Positions 14,058 through 26,948 of a stretch of DNA of 64,000 bases are shown here, one piece after another. The notes beneath the pieces were generated by a model, which worked only from the letters and a program-made list of their open reading frames with translations, did not search any database and was not told the DNA's origin. Numbering within the stretch: position 1 is the stretch's first letter; each line of letters starts with the position of its first letter. Source of the DNA: Dirofilaria immitis (Eukaryota; Nematoda; Chromadorea; Rhabditida; Onchocercidae); contig JAKNDB010000079.1 in NCBI GenBank assembly GCA_024305405.1, forward strand, positions 1,608,001-1,672,000. The letters are read 5' to 3'. The position numbers and the translations under genes were made by a program.

Positions 14058-15870
14058 GTGCAAATAAGATTGAATCCTCAATTTATCATCTGTAATGTTG
14101 AAATTTTTCATTGTGTCCATTTGGTAATTCAATATGTCAGTTGTATAAATTGTTAAGCTGTCAACTATATAGTATGCTTAAGATGCCAAAATCATCGTAA
14201 TTAATGAGATTATCTTCTTTATCCCTATCATCTATCTCGATTGATAATAATTTTTGACAGCTCATTGGAAGCAAATTTACGCTAATCTTTAATACAATAT
14301 CCACACTTGTCAACAAACATTTATTTATTGCATTTCAAATAAAACCATATATATACGTATATATATATATATAGCTAATAGGGAAGTTTTGGTGTTAAGA
14401 GTTAAAATTTAAAAAACTATAAATAAAAAAATAAATTAAATTGAATATGAAAAGAAGAGAGATGAGAGATATATTTTTATTTATTAAAAGTTTTCTATAC
14501 AGCAATTAAAATTATTACAATCAGATAACGTCAGTGATAATAGATATCATCTCATAGTTGTTGTTTTTTTTGATCCAAACAAATTCGATCAATTTGATAA
14601 CAGAAATTTTTTTTTTTTTTATTTTTATTATCTTAGGATAAATATATTATAATATGAAATGAAATAAGTTGATTTAAAATCTTTCAAATTTAAATTATTC
14701 ATCATTTTCAAATAATCATCAATAGACATATATATGCCGATAATTATAGAAGATAATTAACCTAACCTATGTCAAACATTTTAATAGTCAACATAGTTGA
14801 GGTAATCATGTTGTCATTGTTACTACTACTACTACTACTACATAGCGATATATATTGAAGTTGTAGAAGGATAATTTACCAATCATAGAGAAGCAGTGTA
14901 TCATTATCATCAACCATCAACAACACATCGATTATATAATATCAATTTTTGACATTTCCTAATTGCTATAACATCCTATTATGTAACGGTTGTGAAAACA
15001 AGCAGCGGTATCGTTTCTGTTTTGAAGAAGTTACGTTACCGGGAAGGTGTTGATTGTATTGTCAAAATTGATTGACATATTCATTTTCTTTGATGACATC
15101 GAGTAATTTTTCACAAAGCTCACTTTTACCTCTTCGATAACCTCAACTAATCGTTCATTTTGTTATTATTCGAAAATGAATTTCAAAATTATCAGAAAAA
15201 TGAAATCATAGGAAAAGTTCTATATTTATATTTGATAAGGCGGAATGAAAATGGCGAAGAGAAATTTTGGGAGGAAAAAAATGTACAAACAAATCTATCA
15301 TTCAACTATATAAAATATGATATGATAATCTTTTGCAGTTGATATTTTTAACAATAAAATCATTTTACAAATAAATAAAATGATTATTTTAGTAAAGTTG
15401 TTAGCTGAAGTATTTTCGACATTTATCTATTTGATGCAAATATAATTAAATGCTTTAAATTCAAACATTTTTTACTACACTGATTAGTAGGATCGATCAT
15501 TCTCAATAAATAATATTTTTTTTTTCATCCTTTTTTGTTTTGTCAGGATAAATTAAAGAAGTAGTAGTAGTAGTAGTAGTATATTACAGTATTGATTAAA
15601 ATTCATAGATTGAAGAGAATGAAGAAGAAGAGGAGAAGTAGTAATATTAAAGAGAGAAACTGATGATAGATAGTTAAGAGGGAAATGATAAATGAAATTC
15701 TCCCACGGGTTTGCTATGCTCACGTTTCGCATTAAAAATTGCTATTTAGCATTATTTTAAACGCTTAAAAGGATGATAGGAAATTTTCCATCGTTTGTGG
15801 CAATTTTTTTTTTTCTGAAAAAATCAAATTTATGCATTTAATCATCAAATTGTTCTATACTTATACTCAG

Positions 15871-15903
<33 letters not shown>

Positions 15904-18900
15904 TTCACTTCATTTTGTTCATTTTTATAAATTTACATTATGTTTATTTATTTGTTGAAAAATCAAATAGCAGCTTCCAGCATTTTTTGTTTCTTTTTAT
16001 TAAGGGAACAATTCCCGTTTTTTCCTCTAAAATAAAAATTGGACTAAAATAATTTCAATCTGCTCCCTCTCTCTTTCTCTTTCGCTCTCTCTTTCTCTTT
16101 CACCCTCTCGCTTTCTCTTATCTAATCATTTATTTTGAAAAAGTTTTAAAAATTACATCATTTTTCGTGAATTAAAAAGTAGTTTAAAATTTTCATTTTC
16201 ATAATTAAAGTAAATAAATAAATAGTAGCATAATTAGACTGAAATTATATTTGACCCAAAAAAAAAAAAAAAAAACCCCGAGCCATATCGTCTATCATTT
16301 TCTTCATATCTTATCACATTTGACTGTATCAGTTATTTTCCATCTTCTTTTGTAAGCCTAAAACTTTGCCAATTTGATCTATCCTTATTCAAATTATTTA
16401 TGCAAAAAGGCAGAAGCATCTATCTATCAGTAATATTACCTTTGACTGATCGTTCCTTTATTCATTCATTCATTCATTCATTCATTCATTCATTCAATTG
16501 GAATATAATATATTTGAAAAAGAAAAGCCGCCTTGCATCTTCTTTTGCTCCTTTTTTTTTCATCCTTTTTTTTTTTTGCTTTATCTTTTCTTTTTTTTTT
16601 CAACCCATCTACCAATATCATAGCAATAACAGAAGCAAACCTATGCGCAAATACCGTGAGAATTTTTATTTTATTTCTTTTTTTTTAAGAGAAAGATGAA
16701 AGGGAGATGGTTAGCTCGAACTACCGAAAATAATCCTTTGATTATTATTATTGTCGTAGTATGAAATGTAATCATTATTGGCCTAAGAGACGTTTTGGGT
16801 CCAAAATTTTCTTGGCATTTTATTTCATTTGTTTTTATCATCATTTATTATAACAGAGCAATCAGAAATATTCAAAAGATAAAACACTGATAAAAGATTG
16901 AAAAGAAAAAATCATTATTACTACTACTACTATTATTATTATTGATAATAATAATATATATTATTATTATCATTTACACCAAATAAATTTGATGAAAGTA
17001 TTTTTGGGCCGAATTTTTCTATTGAATATATAAATAATTTGAGATTAAAAATTGTGAGATAATATTCTTTCATCATTTTATCCATTTCATTTTTAGTATG
17101 CATATGAGAAGTTTCGTAAATTAATTTATGCAGAAAATTTCTCACACATATTTTCAAAGATATACAAAGTTTCGACTGGGTGAGATGAGATAGAGAGACT
17201 TGAACAAAGATATGAAATGACATTTTATATTCGCCTTCGCCTTTTACTTATTATTATGCAGTAAAGAAAGTTGAATAATAACTAAATAAAAGATAACTTT
17301 GAAGATTGGAATTTTGAGGTTCGTTTTTATTGATATTACAAATATGAGATTGATTATATAAGAACATTATATTATATAAAAGAATAAAGAAAATTTTTGT
17401 AAGTCTATTTCATCTATCGTTTTCCCGACTTATTAGGAAATAACAACTGAAAAAAGAGCGGCTTTGATTTGTTTAATGATGCAATATCCTACTTCTTACA
17501 GTAGTTAAAATCGGTAAATGCAATATCTATCAAATTGAAAAAGAACATATCTTATTAGAATAACAGGAAATTCATATTGATATATTTAGTGGACTTCCAA
17601 GAAATGTTATTATTCAATAAATTGAAAAGATTGAAAGGAAGATTGAGCAATCTGAACGATATATTTTTATTGTTTTGTTTATTTTTAATTAATAAAAGTT
17701 TTTTAGAATTTATAATATATTCCAATTATTCAATGCAAATATCTCTTATCATATGTAACTTAATTAAATTGCCATTTGAAATATTCAATATATTCAAATG
17801 GCAATATTTAAATTGATGTAAAAGTTGAAACATTTTAAATTACTATAGAAAAGGAATTAATTCGAGAATATGAATATAAACAATTTTTATTATTAAAAAA
17901 TAATGAAACAATCTCAAAAAATAATAAAACAATCTCGAATTAAAAGAATTATTATTATAGAAATGATTTAACGACAAAAAACAAACTAAATTATCCGGAG
18001 GAGGAAGTGAACTTTTTATTTTTCATACAAATTAATTAATAAATTATTTTTTATCTTAACTTTTTTTTCTTTCTTACTTAAATTTTGCAACAGATTCTTT
18101 TTTATGCATTAAATAATAATTGATGGATGAATTTAGTTTTAAATCATAAAAATGTTATGCTCACTTTAAACGGAGTAACTTGAGCAGCTGCTATTTGATT
18201 CATTCTCGTTTGCTTTTAAAGAATTGTAATTTAATGTGGTTATAAAACAAACATTTCACATTCAAACAATAAATAAACCTTTTCTTGTAATCGATATTTT
18301 ACTCTTTTAGCTCTTTCCTTTCTTTAATTTAATATTTTTTTATTTTTATTTTTCATATCTTACAGAAACATAGAAAAAAAAACGAGAAATTTTCGATTTT
18401 AAAAATAACAAATTTGTGAAAAATGAAAAAGAAATTTTAATATAAGGTAAAGTTATAAAGTATTGAGTATCGACTTATTATTATTATAAAACTATCCATT
18501 ATATACAGAAATGTACTTTTAATTCTGTATCAATAATTAATTACTGATATTAAATTTATAACTTTTATTCGTTTCAATTTTTCAATAAGAATTGACAGTT
18601 TAGATATTTAATATTATATTGTTCGGAAAGAAAAATAATGTATTTGATCTGAGTGAAAAAATAATGAAATATTAAAGTTATGTATTGCAATATTATAATT
18701 GTAATTTGATAATTAAGATATTATAAGTTAATAATTTAGCACTAAAATATTATAAGTTCTAATATTTCAAGATTATTTAAAATTTTTCAATATGATTAAA
18801 ATTTCCTTAAGGATAACGGATGCGAAGAAATGCATTCGTTGCAAGGAATATATTTCAAAGACCGATATGGTAATGAAAATACGATCATTAACTTATCATG

Positions 18901-21900
18901 CTGCATGTTTCTCATGCTCAAATTGCGAAAAGAAGTTAGCAGTTGGAGAAGAATTCGTATTACGAGATCGAGAAGATGATATATTGTGTCGACCTGACTG
19001 TGACACAAATAATATTGAGGTGAGTAGAGCTACTAATATCCGAGTAACTATTTGATTTCTTCAAGTATTAGCTGCCGAAATGAATTTATGAATAGATTTT
19101 AGACCACTGAAAAGTTTATTGCAATCTTTTATGAGATATTTGATACAGCAACCATCTTCAATTAAAACGGATATCTATGGACGAGAAGATGAAGATGGTT
19201 GGGATGGTTCAACTTTAACAAGCTTAGATAATCAAATGTCAAGTACACCACCACTTTCACTTCGAAGTCCCAAATCAGATGAGGTTTTTTTAAAAATTTT
19301 TTTAGAATTTTTCTCAAAAATTTTTTGCTCGAAACAACATTTATCCATTAAAGATGAACAATTTTTTTTTACGAAGCTCATTTCTTGAGTTTTAACATTC
19401 CAAAAATAATAAAGTGTCGACAGTTTGAAGGCATCAAATAGTCAAATCAGACATTATATCATCAAATTATTATATTAAAATATTTCGCTTGAATTAGTTA
19501 TTGATTGTTCAATTGTTCATGCTTCAGCTGATCAATATTCAATTTTTAAATTATTCAAAATCTCGATATGATGCCCGTGACTATTCATTTTCCAAACACT
19601 ATTCATTTATATCACATTATATTGTATAATTCATATTTTACAATAGTTTATTGATATATTTAAATGTTGATTAATTGTTTAATTAAATTTTCAAAAATTA
19701 ATCATAAATTTCAGATTGTAACAACATTTAACACTTCGAAATCACAAATTAAAAAGAACAAAAAGATAAACAAGTAAGTTTTTTATTTATTTTTATTTCA
19801 AGAAGCTAAAGAGTTTGCCGAGATTTATTTCGAAATTTCGTTTCCTTTTTTAATCGATAATTTTAAATTTTCATCAAATATATCATTATAATTTTTGATC
19901 TTTTAAGTCGACTAGAGTTCGAACGGTTCTTAACGAGAAACAATTAATGACGTTAAAAGCTTGTTATGCTGCCAATGCTCGGCCAGATGCTATGATGAAA
20001 GAACACCTTGTTGAAATGACCGGTACTTAGCCCTTTTATCAATATTACTGCTAATTTGAGGTCATCTCTTATTGACCCTTATAAGATCATTCATCAATAT
20101 ACTAACAAGAAAACCGTCAGCATAACGATAAGAGAACATTAATTTGAAGAGTTTATTTTTTTCATCTCTATATTTATTTATTCTCATTTATATTCCATAA
20201 ATTTTAATATGTTTTGTAGAAAAATTGATCAATTACTTATAGTATCATCTTTTTAGGTTTAAGTCCACGTGTAATACGTGTATGGTTTCAAAATAAACGT
20301 TGTAAAGATAAGAAACGACAAATTGCTATGAAACATTTACAACAGAAAGCAGAAACAGTTAGTTTTCAAAGAAATTTTTATTGCCTAAATTTTTCAAAAA
20401 TATTTGATATTTAAGATTTATATCATAAATTTTGAAATTTGATATGTGTTTACTATATTATATATCTTCTAGTAGCATAAAGTTTCTGAAATAATTTCTG
20501 CTTATCTCATTATTATAAACATGGACACGTTTACTTAATTAAATGATTCGTTTACTCAATCTCCTATTATCCATTACTTTCGTAAGTATCGAAAAATTCT
20601 ATATCCTTCAGAATCCATATAGGATGACTTTATTTTAGCATTTTAATTTAAATCACTCAATATTAATTAGAAATTAATCACTGATAATCATCGAAAAACA
20701 GTTCAAATCAATCAACCGATGTTGTTATCCTTAGCTTGTTTACTTACATCTTATCATCCATCACTTTTCTGCTTGTCTTAAATTGATTTCAATCAAGTAA
20801 TGATCAAATATTAGAAAAACTACCGTAAACAATATAGATGGAGTTATGAAGAAATAGCTTGCATTATATATATTCATATACACCTACCTATATGCAAGCA
20901 TTTCAATTCTTAATAATTTATTGGTGGTCTATTTGAGAAGGAAAAACATTTTCTTATTTATTGCTCAAACTAACATAGAAATACTAACAATTAATTAAAT
21001 TCCCAAAAGGAAATTTTAAACGAACTAGCGGGCTGCGAATCATATTGATAATTTATTAAAAATTTTTAATTAATTTATACGATTGGACAAACAATTTAAT
21101 TAGTTGCAACTTTTTGAAACTTTAAATAATCTTTTCAAAGCAAATAAATTGAAATATCATTCAAAAAATAAAAAATATGAATATATTAGAATATTGAATA
21201 TAATTAATTAAACTTTTTAAGAAAAATTTTTTGAAAATGAATTTTAAATTAAATTTAATTTGATAATGAATTTCAAAAGTCTATGTATATATGAAAGATT
21301 TCTCTCGAGTTTGTTAAATTTCTCATTGCTTTATCAAGGTCATTATCGAATCTGTTTCCCATGATTATCAGTCGATAGAAATTATATTTACAGCACATAA
21401 AGTAATCGTGCTGATATAGTTGTGATAATCATGACGATAGATAGAATAATTTTAATAAAAGATTGTACAAGCATAATTTCCTTTATTCACAGACTCATCT
21501 TTCTTCCTTTATAATTCATCTAAACAGTTATATTATTGTCATCAAATATTTCGAAATAAAAAGCAAATATTCGAGATATGTCGGGAGCAAAGTTAATAGC
21601 AATTTTTCAATTTTTCATAAACTAATTTATAAATTATTCTCAATTGGAAACTGTGTCTATCTTGTTATATATGTATCTGTATCTATTTATGTATACGTTT
21701 GTGTATGTTTGAATGTGTGTGTATGTATGTATGTGTGTGTGTGTATGTGTGTGTGTGTGTGTGTGGTGTGTATGTATGTATACGATGAATGTTGACTGTC
21801 ACCTCGGGCAACACTATCCTCAATTCATGTTATCTACATTATCCGATCATCCTTCATCAATTACATAAATGTGAATGAGATTATTTAGTATCAGCATCTG

Positions 21901-22995
21901 TTATAACAAAGAAATGTCAAATAAAAATTAAAAATTGAAATTTAAGTAATTTGAAATGGCTCCAACAAACTTTCCTATATTGCATTATTTTAAGATTACA
22001 ATATTTTTAATATACTTTCACATATTCTCATTTAACAGTTGAATAAATATTGGGAAGAATTGCGGTAAGAAAATGTGCGATATGTGAACATATGAGTGAC
22101 CACAGTAATGGCTACTGAAAAATGTCGAGATCTTATCGGAATAAACAATGTGTGATGATTATAGTAGTGTAGGATCACTTGAGAATATCAACAAATCAAT
22201 TTCACAGTTTATTGACTAATCTTGATTGTGAGAATAATGCTCTATGATTCAGTTCACCTCTTCGAGAATTTTCTCATTAAAAAAATGATAATTTCTACCG
22301 TTAATATAATTTTTATACTGCTTCATTCGACTATTTTCAGAAAATTTGAAATTTCAATTATTAGTAGTGGAAGAAATGAAAGAAAAAAACCAATGAAATG
22401 AATCAAAACTAAGTTTATATTATAGATTTTAGATTTTAAATTCCCGATAGAAAGAAATGTTTTAAGTTGAATTTGAAATAAATTAAAAAAAAAGACTCTA
22501 ACGTTGAACTATTAACGTTTACTCTCGAAATTAAACAATTCATTATGGAAAATTTGAAACGACGAAGAGGTGATCTGATTAAAGCATATGTTCTTGGAAC
22601 AATTTATGAGCAAATAATATGATTCTTAATTATTTCTGTATGTTGCTTAAACATTCGACCATATGGTCTCATTTTTCTATTTCTGTTAAATAAACAAATA
22701 GAACGATTTGGTTCAATTGAAATGCAGGAAAATTAGTTGTAATTGAAGATCGGAAAAAAAAGAATAATTGATTTTAGACTATGCTTTTAACTAATGAATT
22801 AATATTCAGATAATAGTTAATATTATAAATAAGCAAATAAATTTGTTATTTATATTGATGAGAATATTTTTGAAACAAAATTTCACCTATTTTGTCTGTA
22901 ACGGAAAGGATAGGATAAAGTTTATATTAAAAATGATCCATGATTAATTATATTTGTCTTATCATAAATGTTATTTATTCTTATTCAATCTTTTT

Positions 22996-23029
<34 letters not shown>

Positions 23030-26000
23030 TTTAAATGCTCCAATTTCATTCTCTTTTCACTTCACTGTCAATATTTATTTTCCCAAATTAAATTAAAATA
23101 AAAGTGATACGCTAGTTTCGAATTCCATCATTTTTGATTCTAAATAGCTTGATTTCAGAACAATTTTAAATTCTATCGATTTTTAGAATAATAATAATCA
23201 AGCAATAAGAAATAAGAAATTGATCGGAAAAGCTTTTTGTTAACTTCAGTAAAGTGAATTAATTCTTTTATTTAAAAAGTTGAAATTAAAAAATTTTGAT
23301 TTTAAAACCAATATTAAGCATATTTCTTCCGATTCTTTCAAACATAGCAGATGTCAAGAAAAGTCTATCTATCACGAAAGATTTTTATTTATCCTTTTTG
23401 TTTCTGATACAGTATATGTTTTCTGTAGTTGAAGGGCTATTATGGATGTTGAAAGTACTCCTTTTCCTAAATTATTCTTTTGAAGAGCAGAAGGATGAGG
23501 AAGGAAGGAAGCTACTTAACCCGGTAGACAGAAGAAGTTGAAAGGAGCTATTCTGTATCACAATATGCAAAATAATGAAAGAAAAAACAACAACAATCTT
23601 TTAGCATCCAATAGTTTTCATCAAAAATTGTTTTGTGCAAATTAAATTAAATAATTTTTTCGAAATTTAAACTTATTCAATTTAACCTTCAATTGGCCTT
23701 TTTTAATGCTTAATTAACCATTTCCTACCATACTCATTTCTTATTCAATTTTTAAATTGAAAAATTGAATAAGGTATGTTAAATTTCGAGAAAAATTATT
23801 TAATTAAAATTTAATTCATCTCTGCATGTTTGTAAATATTCGGTTAACTGAGCACATGAAGAGTATTAGGACAATAAAATTAAATCAGTGTTATGTTTAT
23901 GGTATATGTATGTATGTATGGATCCATGTATGTATATATGTATGTATGTATGTATGTGTATGTATGTATGCATGTGAGAATGTATGTTAGGACATTGAAA
24001 TAAATAAGTGAGCCAAAGGGCTTGTATTCAAATACCGTAGTTGACTAAAGCACTTCAAACGGTTTTCACATCTAATTCAGTGAAGCGGAAGAGCCAAACA
24101 ACTACTGTCTGTCAACTGTCATTCATTCATCCGTGTCATTACATTTGTCACCGTAGATACCAGCTTTGGAGCGTAAATGATGCTTCATTTCTACTATCAC
24201 TCTATACTACAGAAGAGATAAGATGAATATGCAGACAAATGGCATTAAGGCTTTTCAGGCTTTTAAATACATGAAATATAATTAATTATCTTCGGATGAT
24301 AATGAAATCAAATGGCGTAATTCATGGAATAATTATGCACAATGAAAGGATCGATAATTCACTTCGAAAATACAACTTTGAATAGATTGCCAAGATACGA
24401 ATATTATTGTAGCATATTGTTGAGGAATTAGAATAGAAATTCTAATTCAATTTAAATTGGTTCGAAATTTCTACTTGGAAGAATAAAAATGTTTTGTTTA
24501 GAATTTTTCATTGCCACTTTTTTCTTTCCAAAAATTTGATTATTTGATAAATGATTGATCTATTCGTTTTTGTTAGAAACATTGTTTAAATTATTTTATC
24601 TTAGGGATGAAATAAAGATCAAATATTTGAAAAACGTCATAAATAGTATCAATTATTGAATTCATCATAATCATCAAATTCAATCTTTCTCTATTTCTAT
24701 CAACGATTTATGAACTATTTTTGTATTGTATTTGAGATAACATAACGCGATATTGCGTAAAAGCATAAACGTTTCCTTCTATACGATGTAAGTGATTGTC
24801 TTCAGTTTTTGCATATTTCTAGTAGTGAAACTACGTTTCTATTTATATTAACTTCATAACTCATAAACTTGGATAATGAATATACAACGAGAAGATAAAA
24901 GAAAGAGTGTACTGAATCGGTATTTACAGTTAATAATTTATAAAATCTTATCAACCAGTATTAGAACTCGTCCAAGTTCATCATATCGTTTTATTTTAAT
25001 AGCTTAGAGTCAATTCATTCAATGAGGAATCTAAAAAGATTTATGATCTATTCATTGGTTTATGATAAATTTCTCTTTCTATCTAAGCTTAAATTTCTAG
25101 CGATGAAAATTGAAATTATAAAATTAATTGAATATGAGTTAGAAAATTTAACTGTATTCGGAGATTGGGAACAACCAGTAAATTATCATCATGTTTTTTT
25201 TTTTTCGAATTATTCATCAGTAATGTTACTTTAATTACCAACAGGTATGAATTATAATTATTGATTCTGTGATAAAATAATTGATTGGTAAGGTTTGTTT
25301 CAGGAAAGAGCTATTACGGGGTGCGATTAGGTGGTGTTGGTCCATTAATAGCTACATCACCGACACCTCACAGTGATCCGAATTTGATCGGCATTCAACC
25401 TGTAGATATTCATCAATATCCGCAGAATCCGAATATCTGGTCTGGTATAGAAGCTATGAATCAAGGAGGCATGCCACAATCTCAGCATGCATCATTGCAA
25501 CCCACGTTACAACAACCTTCACCGTATGCTCAAATTGTACGATTTTTCGTACTTTTTAATGCTTATCTTAATTTCTCTATTTTTTAATTAAGGGCTTTTT
25601 AATAGTAATTCGTTTGGAAATTTAGTATATTTGAAAATAAAATTATCTGTCAAGATTTCAACCTTTCCATTTATAAGTGCCAAATAACGAAAATTCTCGA
25701 TTATTCGAAGAATTCTGGGTTGATATAGTTCCATGCTTTCATTCTGGATTTTTGAAAGCTTCATAATCATAATCCAGGTATTTCTAAATTCTTATAGCAG
25801 ACGATTCTGCTTGTCTAAAAGATCAGCATGTTGTAGTCGATAAGATTAGCTAGGTATTAAGTGCAGCCAGAGTTTTCGTTAAGTTAAACTAAACAAACAA
25901 ACAAAAAAAGAAATAGTATAGGACAGCTGACTTTTGCACTTAGTGCATGTGCGGTTAGTTTTCCGTTTTCGGTTTTGTGCTCCTTCCTGACCATATCGAC

Positions 26001-26658
26001 AGCTGCGCAAACAAATACTTAAAAGTTCACGAACCTTTTCACTTCCATCGGCAAGCAGATCGTACTAAATAACACCTTTGCAGATATCATTTCTCTCTTA
26101 TCTTCTCTTTAAATATTTACATAAATTTAATATAATTATTATTTATTTTAGCTAAGTTAAAAATTAATATTTAAATTAAAATTTATATTTCTCCTTAAAT
26201 CAAATTTAAACTTAAAATTATATTTTTCTTTAAATCTAAATTAACTTATCATTTCAACTTAAATTATATGTTAATTAATTAATTAATTATTTCAACTTAA
26301 GTTATATATTAATTGATTAATTAATTATTTGAACTTAAATTATATATTAATTAATTAATTAATTATTTGAACTTAATTATATATTAATTAATTTACTATT
26401 AAATTTTTTAATTGAAATTTTGAAGATTTAAAATTTTTAGCATTTATGCAATATTTCGTAACAAATTATTTGTAGATGCCACCACCACCACCTCATTATG
26501 CAGATTTGGAAAATGATTTGAGTAACAATGGTTATGGTAATATGATGCCTGGTACCGGATCAAGCAATCATCTTTTCTCGGTCAATATGGGCACAGACCT
26601 CGAATTTTCGCCTCAAGTGAATGCTTCTGATTTATCATCGCCATCATGCAGCGAGTAG
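9554..26658 (+). CDS. lim-7: Islet-class LIM-homeodomain transcription factor
   Basis: Spliced gene with exons 9554-9607, 9871-9935, 12374-12459, 18812-19019, 19149-19283, 19715-19773, 19908-20022, 20257-20357, 25304-25536 and 26476-26658 (stop TAG). The product holds LIM domain 1 (CIGC...HAGC..CEQC...YCKED), LIM domain 2 (CIRC...[10 protein letters not shown]...CRPDCD), a homeodomain almost identical to vertebrate ISL1 (VRTVLNEKQ...[12 protein letters not shown]) and a Pro/Ser/Asn-rich C-terminus. Islet proteins are nuclear and specify neuron and muscle-type identities, binding DNA through the homeodomain and LDB/LIM partners through the LIM fingers. Phases match at most junctions. Two junctions (19773/19908 and 20357/25304) are one base out, best explained by missing bases. 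Introns up to 6.3 kb are typical of a developmental regulator. Identity is firm; the N-terminus is uncertain. Confidence 0.92.
10500..11130 (+). repeat. 105-bp minisatellite, about six copies
   Basis: The phrase AAGTTTAGATGCTTAGTAAC recurs at 10591, 10696, 10801, 10906 and 11011, with a degenerate continuation at 11116, so the period is exactly 105 bases. The inner copies are nearly identical, while the first (from about 10500) and last are diverged. The array lies in the lim-7 intron between the two LIM1 exons. Confidence 0.95.
12374..12459 (+). CDS. lim-7: Exon for second zinc finger of LIM1
   Basis: Acceptor ATTACAG, then a frame beginning [12 protein letters not shown] and ending YCKEDYI plus two bases (AG|GTTGGT). 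This supplies the second half of LIM1. It joins in frame with a G at 18812 across a 6.35-kb intron. Confidence 0.92.
14022..14053. repeat. (GA)n microsatellite
   Basis: About 16 uninterrupted GA dinucleotides inside the long lim-7 intron. Confidence 0.95.
15871..15902. repeat. (CAA)n microsatellite
   Basis: About ten ACA/CAA triplets in the long lim-7 intron. Confidence 0.95.
16457..16496. repeat. (ATTC)n microsatellite
   Basis: About nine tandem ATTC tetranucleotides in the long lim-7 intron. Confidence 0.95.
18812..19019 (+). CDS. lim-7: Exon for LIM domain 2
   Basis: Acceptor TCCTTAAG, then a frame containing CIRC, HAAC, CSNC and CRPDCD ligands, matching the Islet LIM2 pattern including the VGEEFVLRD segment. 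The donor GAG|GTGAGT is a strong consensus site. The exon is open upstream to 18792, but the spliced start at 18812 is required by the phase of the preceding exon. Confidence 0.93.
19908..20357 (+). CDS. lim-7: Homeodomain exons (19908-20022 and 20257-20357)
   Basis: The first exon reads [12 protein letters not shown] through LVEMTG, helices 1 and 2. The second completes the Gly codon and gives [20 protein letters not shown], recognition helix 3, followed by [13 protein letters not shown]. The WFQNKR core is intact. The first exon needs a phase-0 predecessor, but the exon 19715-19773 leaves two bases. One extra A in its A-runs would restore the frame. Confidence 0.93.
21714..21771. repeat. 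(TG)n / (TATG)n microsatellite
   Basis: Mixed GTAT and TG repeats in the lim-7 intron, translating as alternating Cys and Val. Confidence 0.9.
22999..23026. repeat. (GA)n microsatellite
   Basis: About 14 GA dinucleotides in the lim-7 intron. Confidence 0.95.
23740..23773. repeat. 14-bp inverted repeat
   Basis: Arms CTTATTCAATTTTT (23740-23753) and its exact complement (23760-23773) flank a six-base loop. AT-rich, so of modest significance. Confidence 0.85.
23905..23975. repeat. (TATG)n microsatellite
   Basis: Imperfect TATG/TGTA tetranucleotide array interrupted by GATCCATG. Confidence 0.9.
25304..26658 (+). CDS. lim-7: C-terminal Islet exons (25304-25536 and 26476-26658)
   Basis: After TTTCAG at 25303 the frame reads [20 protein letters not shown] and continues with VDIHQY, resembling the post-homeodomain motif of arthropod and vertebrate Islet (a GYG...ASP...VQ-YQ pattern, recalled rather than aligned). 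The last exon starts [13 protein letters not shown] and ends SPSCSE before TAG. If the acceptor is 25303, the preceding exon must carry one more base. If the acceptor is GAAAG at 25308, the phases fit as written. Confidence 0.85.
26245..26395 (+). repeat. 38-bp tandem repeat rich in TTAATTAA
   Basis: The phrase TTCAACTTAA / TTGAACTTAA recurs at about 26253, 26291, 26329 and 26367, each followed by TATATTAATTAATTAATTA, giving about four copies of 38 bases in the last lim-7 intron. Each unit holds several TAAT cores. Confidence 0.85.
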
Positions 26659-26778
26659 AATTTCTACGATCATATATGTAGATTGATTACTAAAGTTTCA
26701 CTTATGAAAAATCTTCCTTAGTCTCTCTCATTTAAAACAAACGATAAATATTTTTTTTTCATTTCATTTTATTAATGC

Positions 26779-26784
26779 AATAAA
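26779..26784 (+). promoter_or_regulatory. AATAAA polyadenylation signal of lim-7
   Basis: Canonical AATAAA lying 121 bases after the lim-7 stop codon, the first such hexamer downstream. Confidence 0.6.
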
Positions 26785-26948
26785 AATTTTAATGCTATGA
26801 TTTAAATTTAATCATGTATCGAATTAATTTATTTGTTTCGATCATATTTTTGCTCATCTACCTCAATATTTAGTATCATTTAGAATTTCTCAAATAATTT
26901 CAATTCTTTTTTAATTTGTTTTAAAATTCTTTTTTCTTTTTTTTCAAG

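Larger units (their letters stand above)
12460..18811 (+). other. 6.35-kb lim-7 intron
   Basis: No confident exon. It contains a 19-bp direct repeat at 12891-12909 and 12926-12944, GA repeats (14022-14053), CAA repeats (15871-15902), ATTC repeats (about 16460-16496), and a 12-bp inverted repeat (17769-17780 / 17793-17804). A GC-richer island lies at 14981-15060. Short open frames here are low complexity or random-looking. Intronic enhancers are plausible in a gene of this kind. Confidence 0.6.
20358..25303 (+). other. 4.9-kb lim-7 intron after the homeodomain
   Basis: No exon can be supported. It contains TG repeats (21714-21771), GA repeats (22999-23026), TATG repeats (about 23905-23975), a 14-bp inverted repeat (23740-23753 / 23760-23773) and a less AT-rich patch at 24010-24235. 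A short frame ending GDWEQP before GTAAAT near 25175 looks exon-like, but its phase does not fit the flanking exons. Confidence 0.55.

Noticed and set aside
25022..25178. Exon-like frame ending GDWEQP before GTAAAT
   Set aside because: Its phase is incompatible with either possible start of the next Islet exon and no clear acceptor precedes it.
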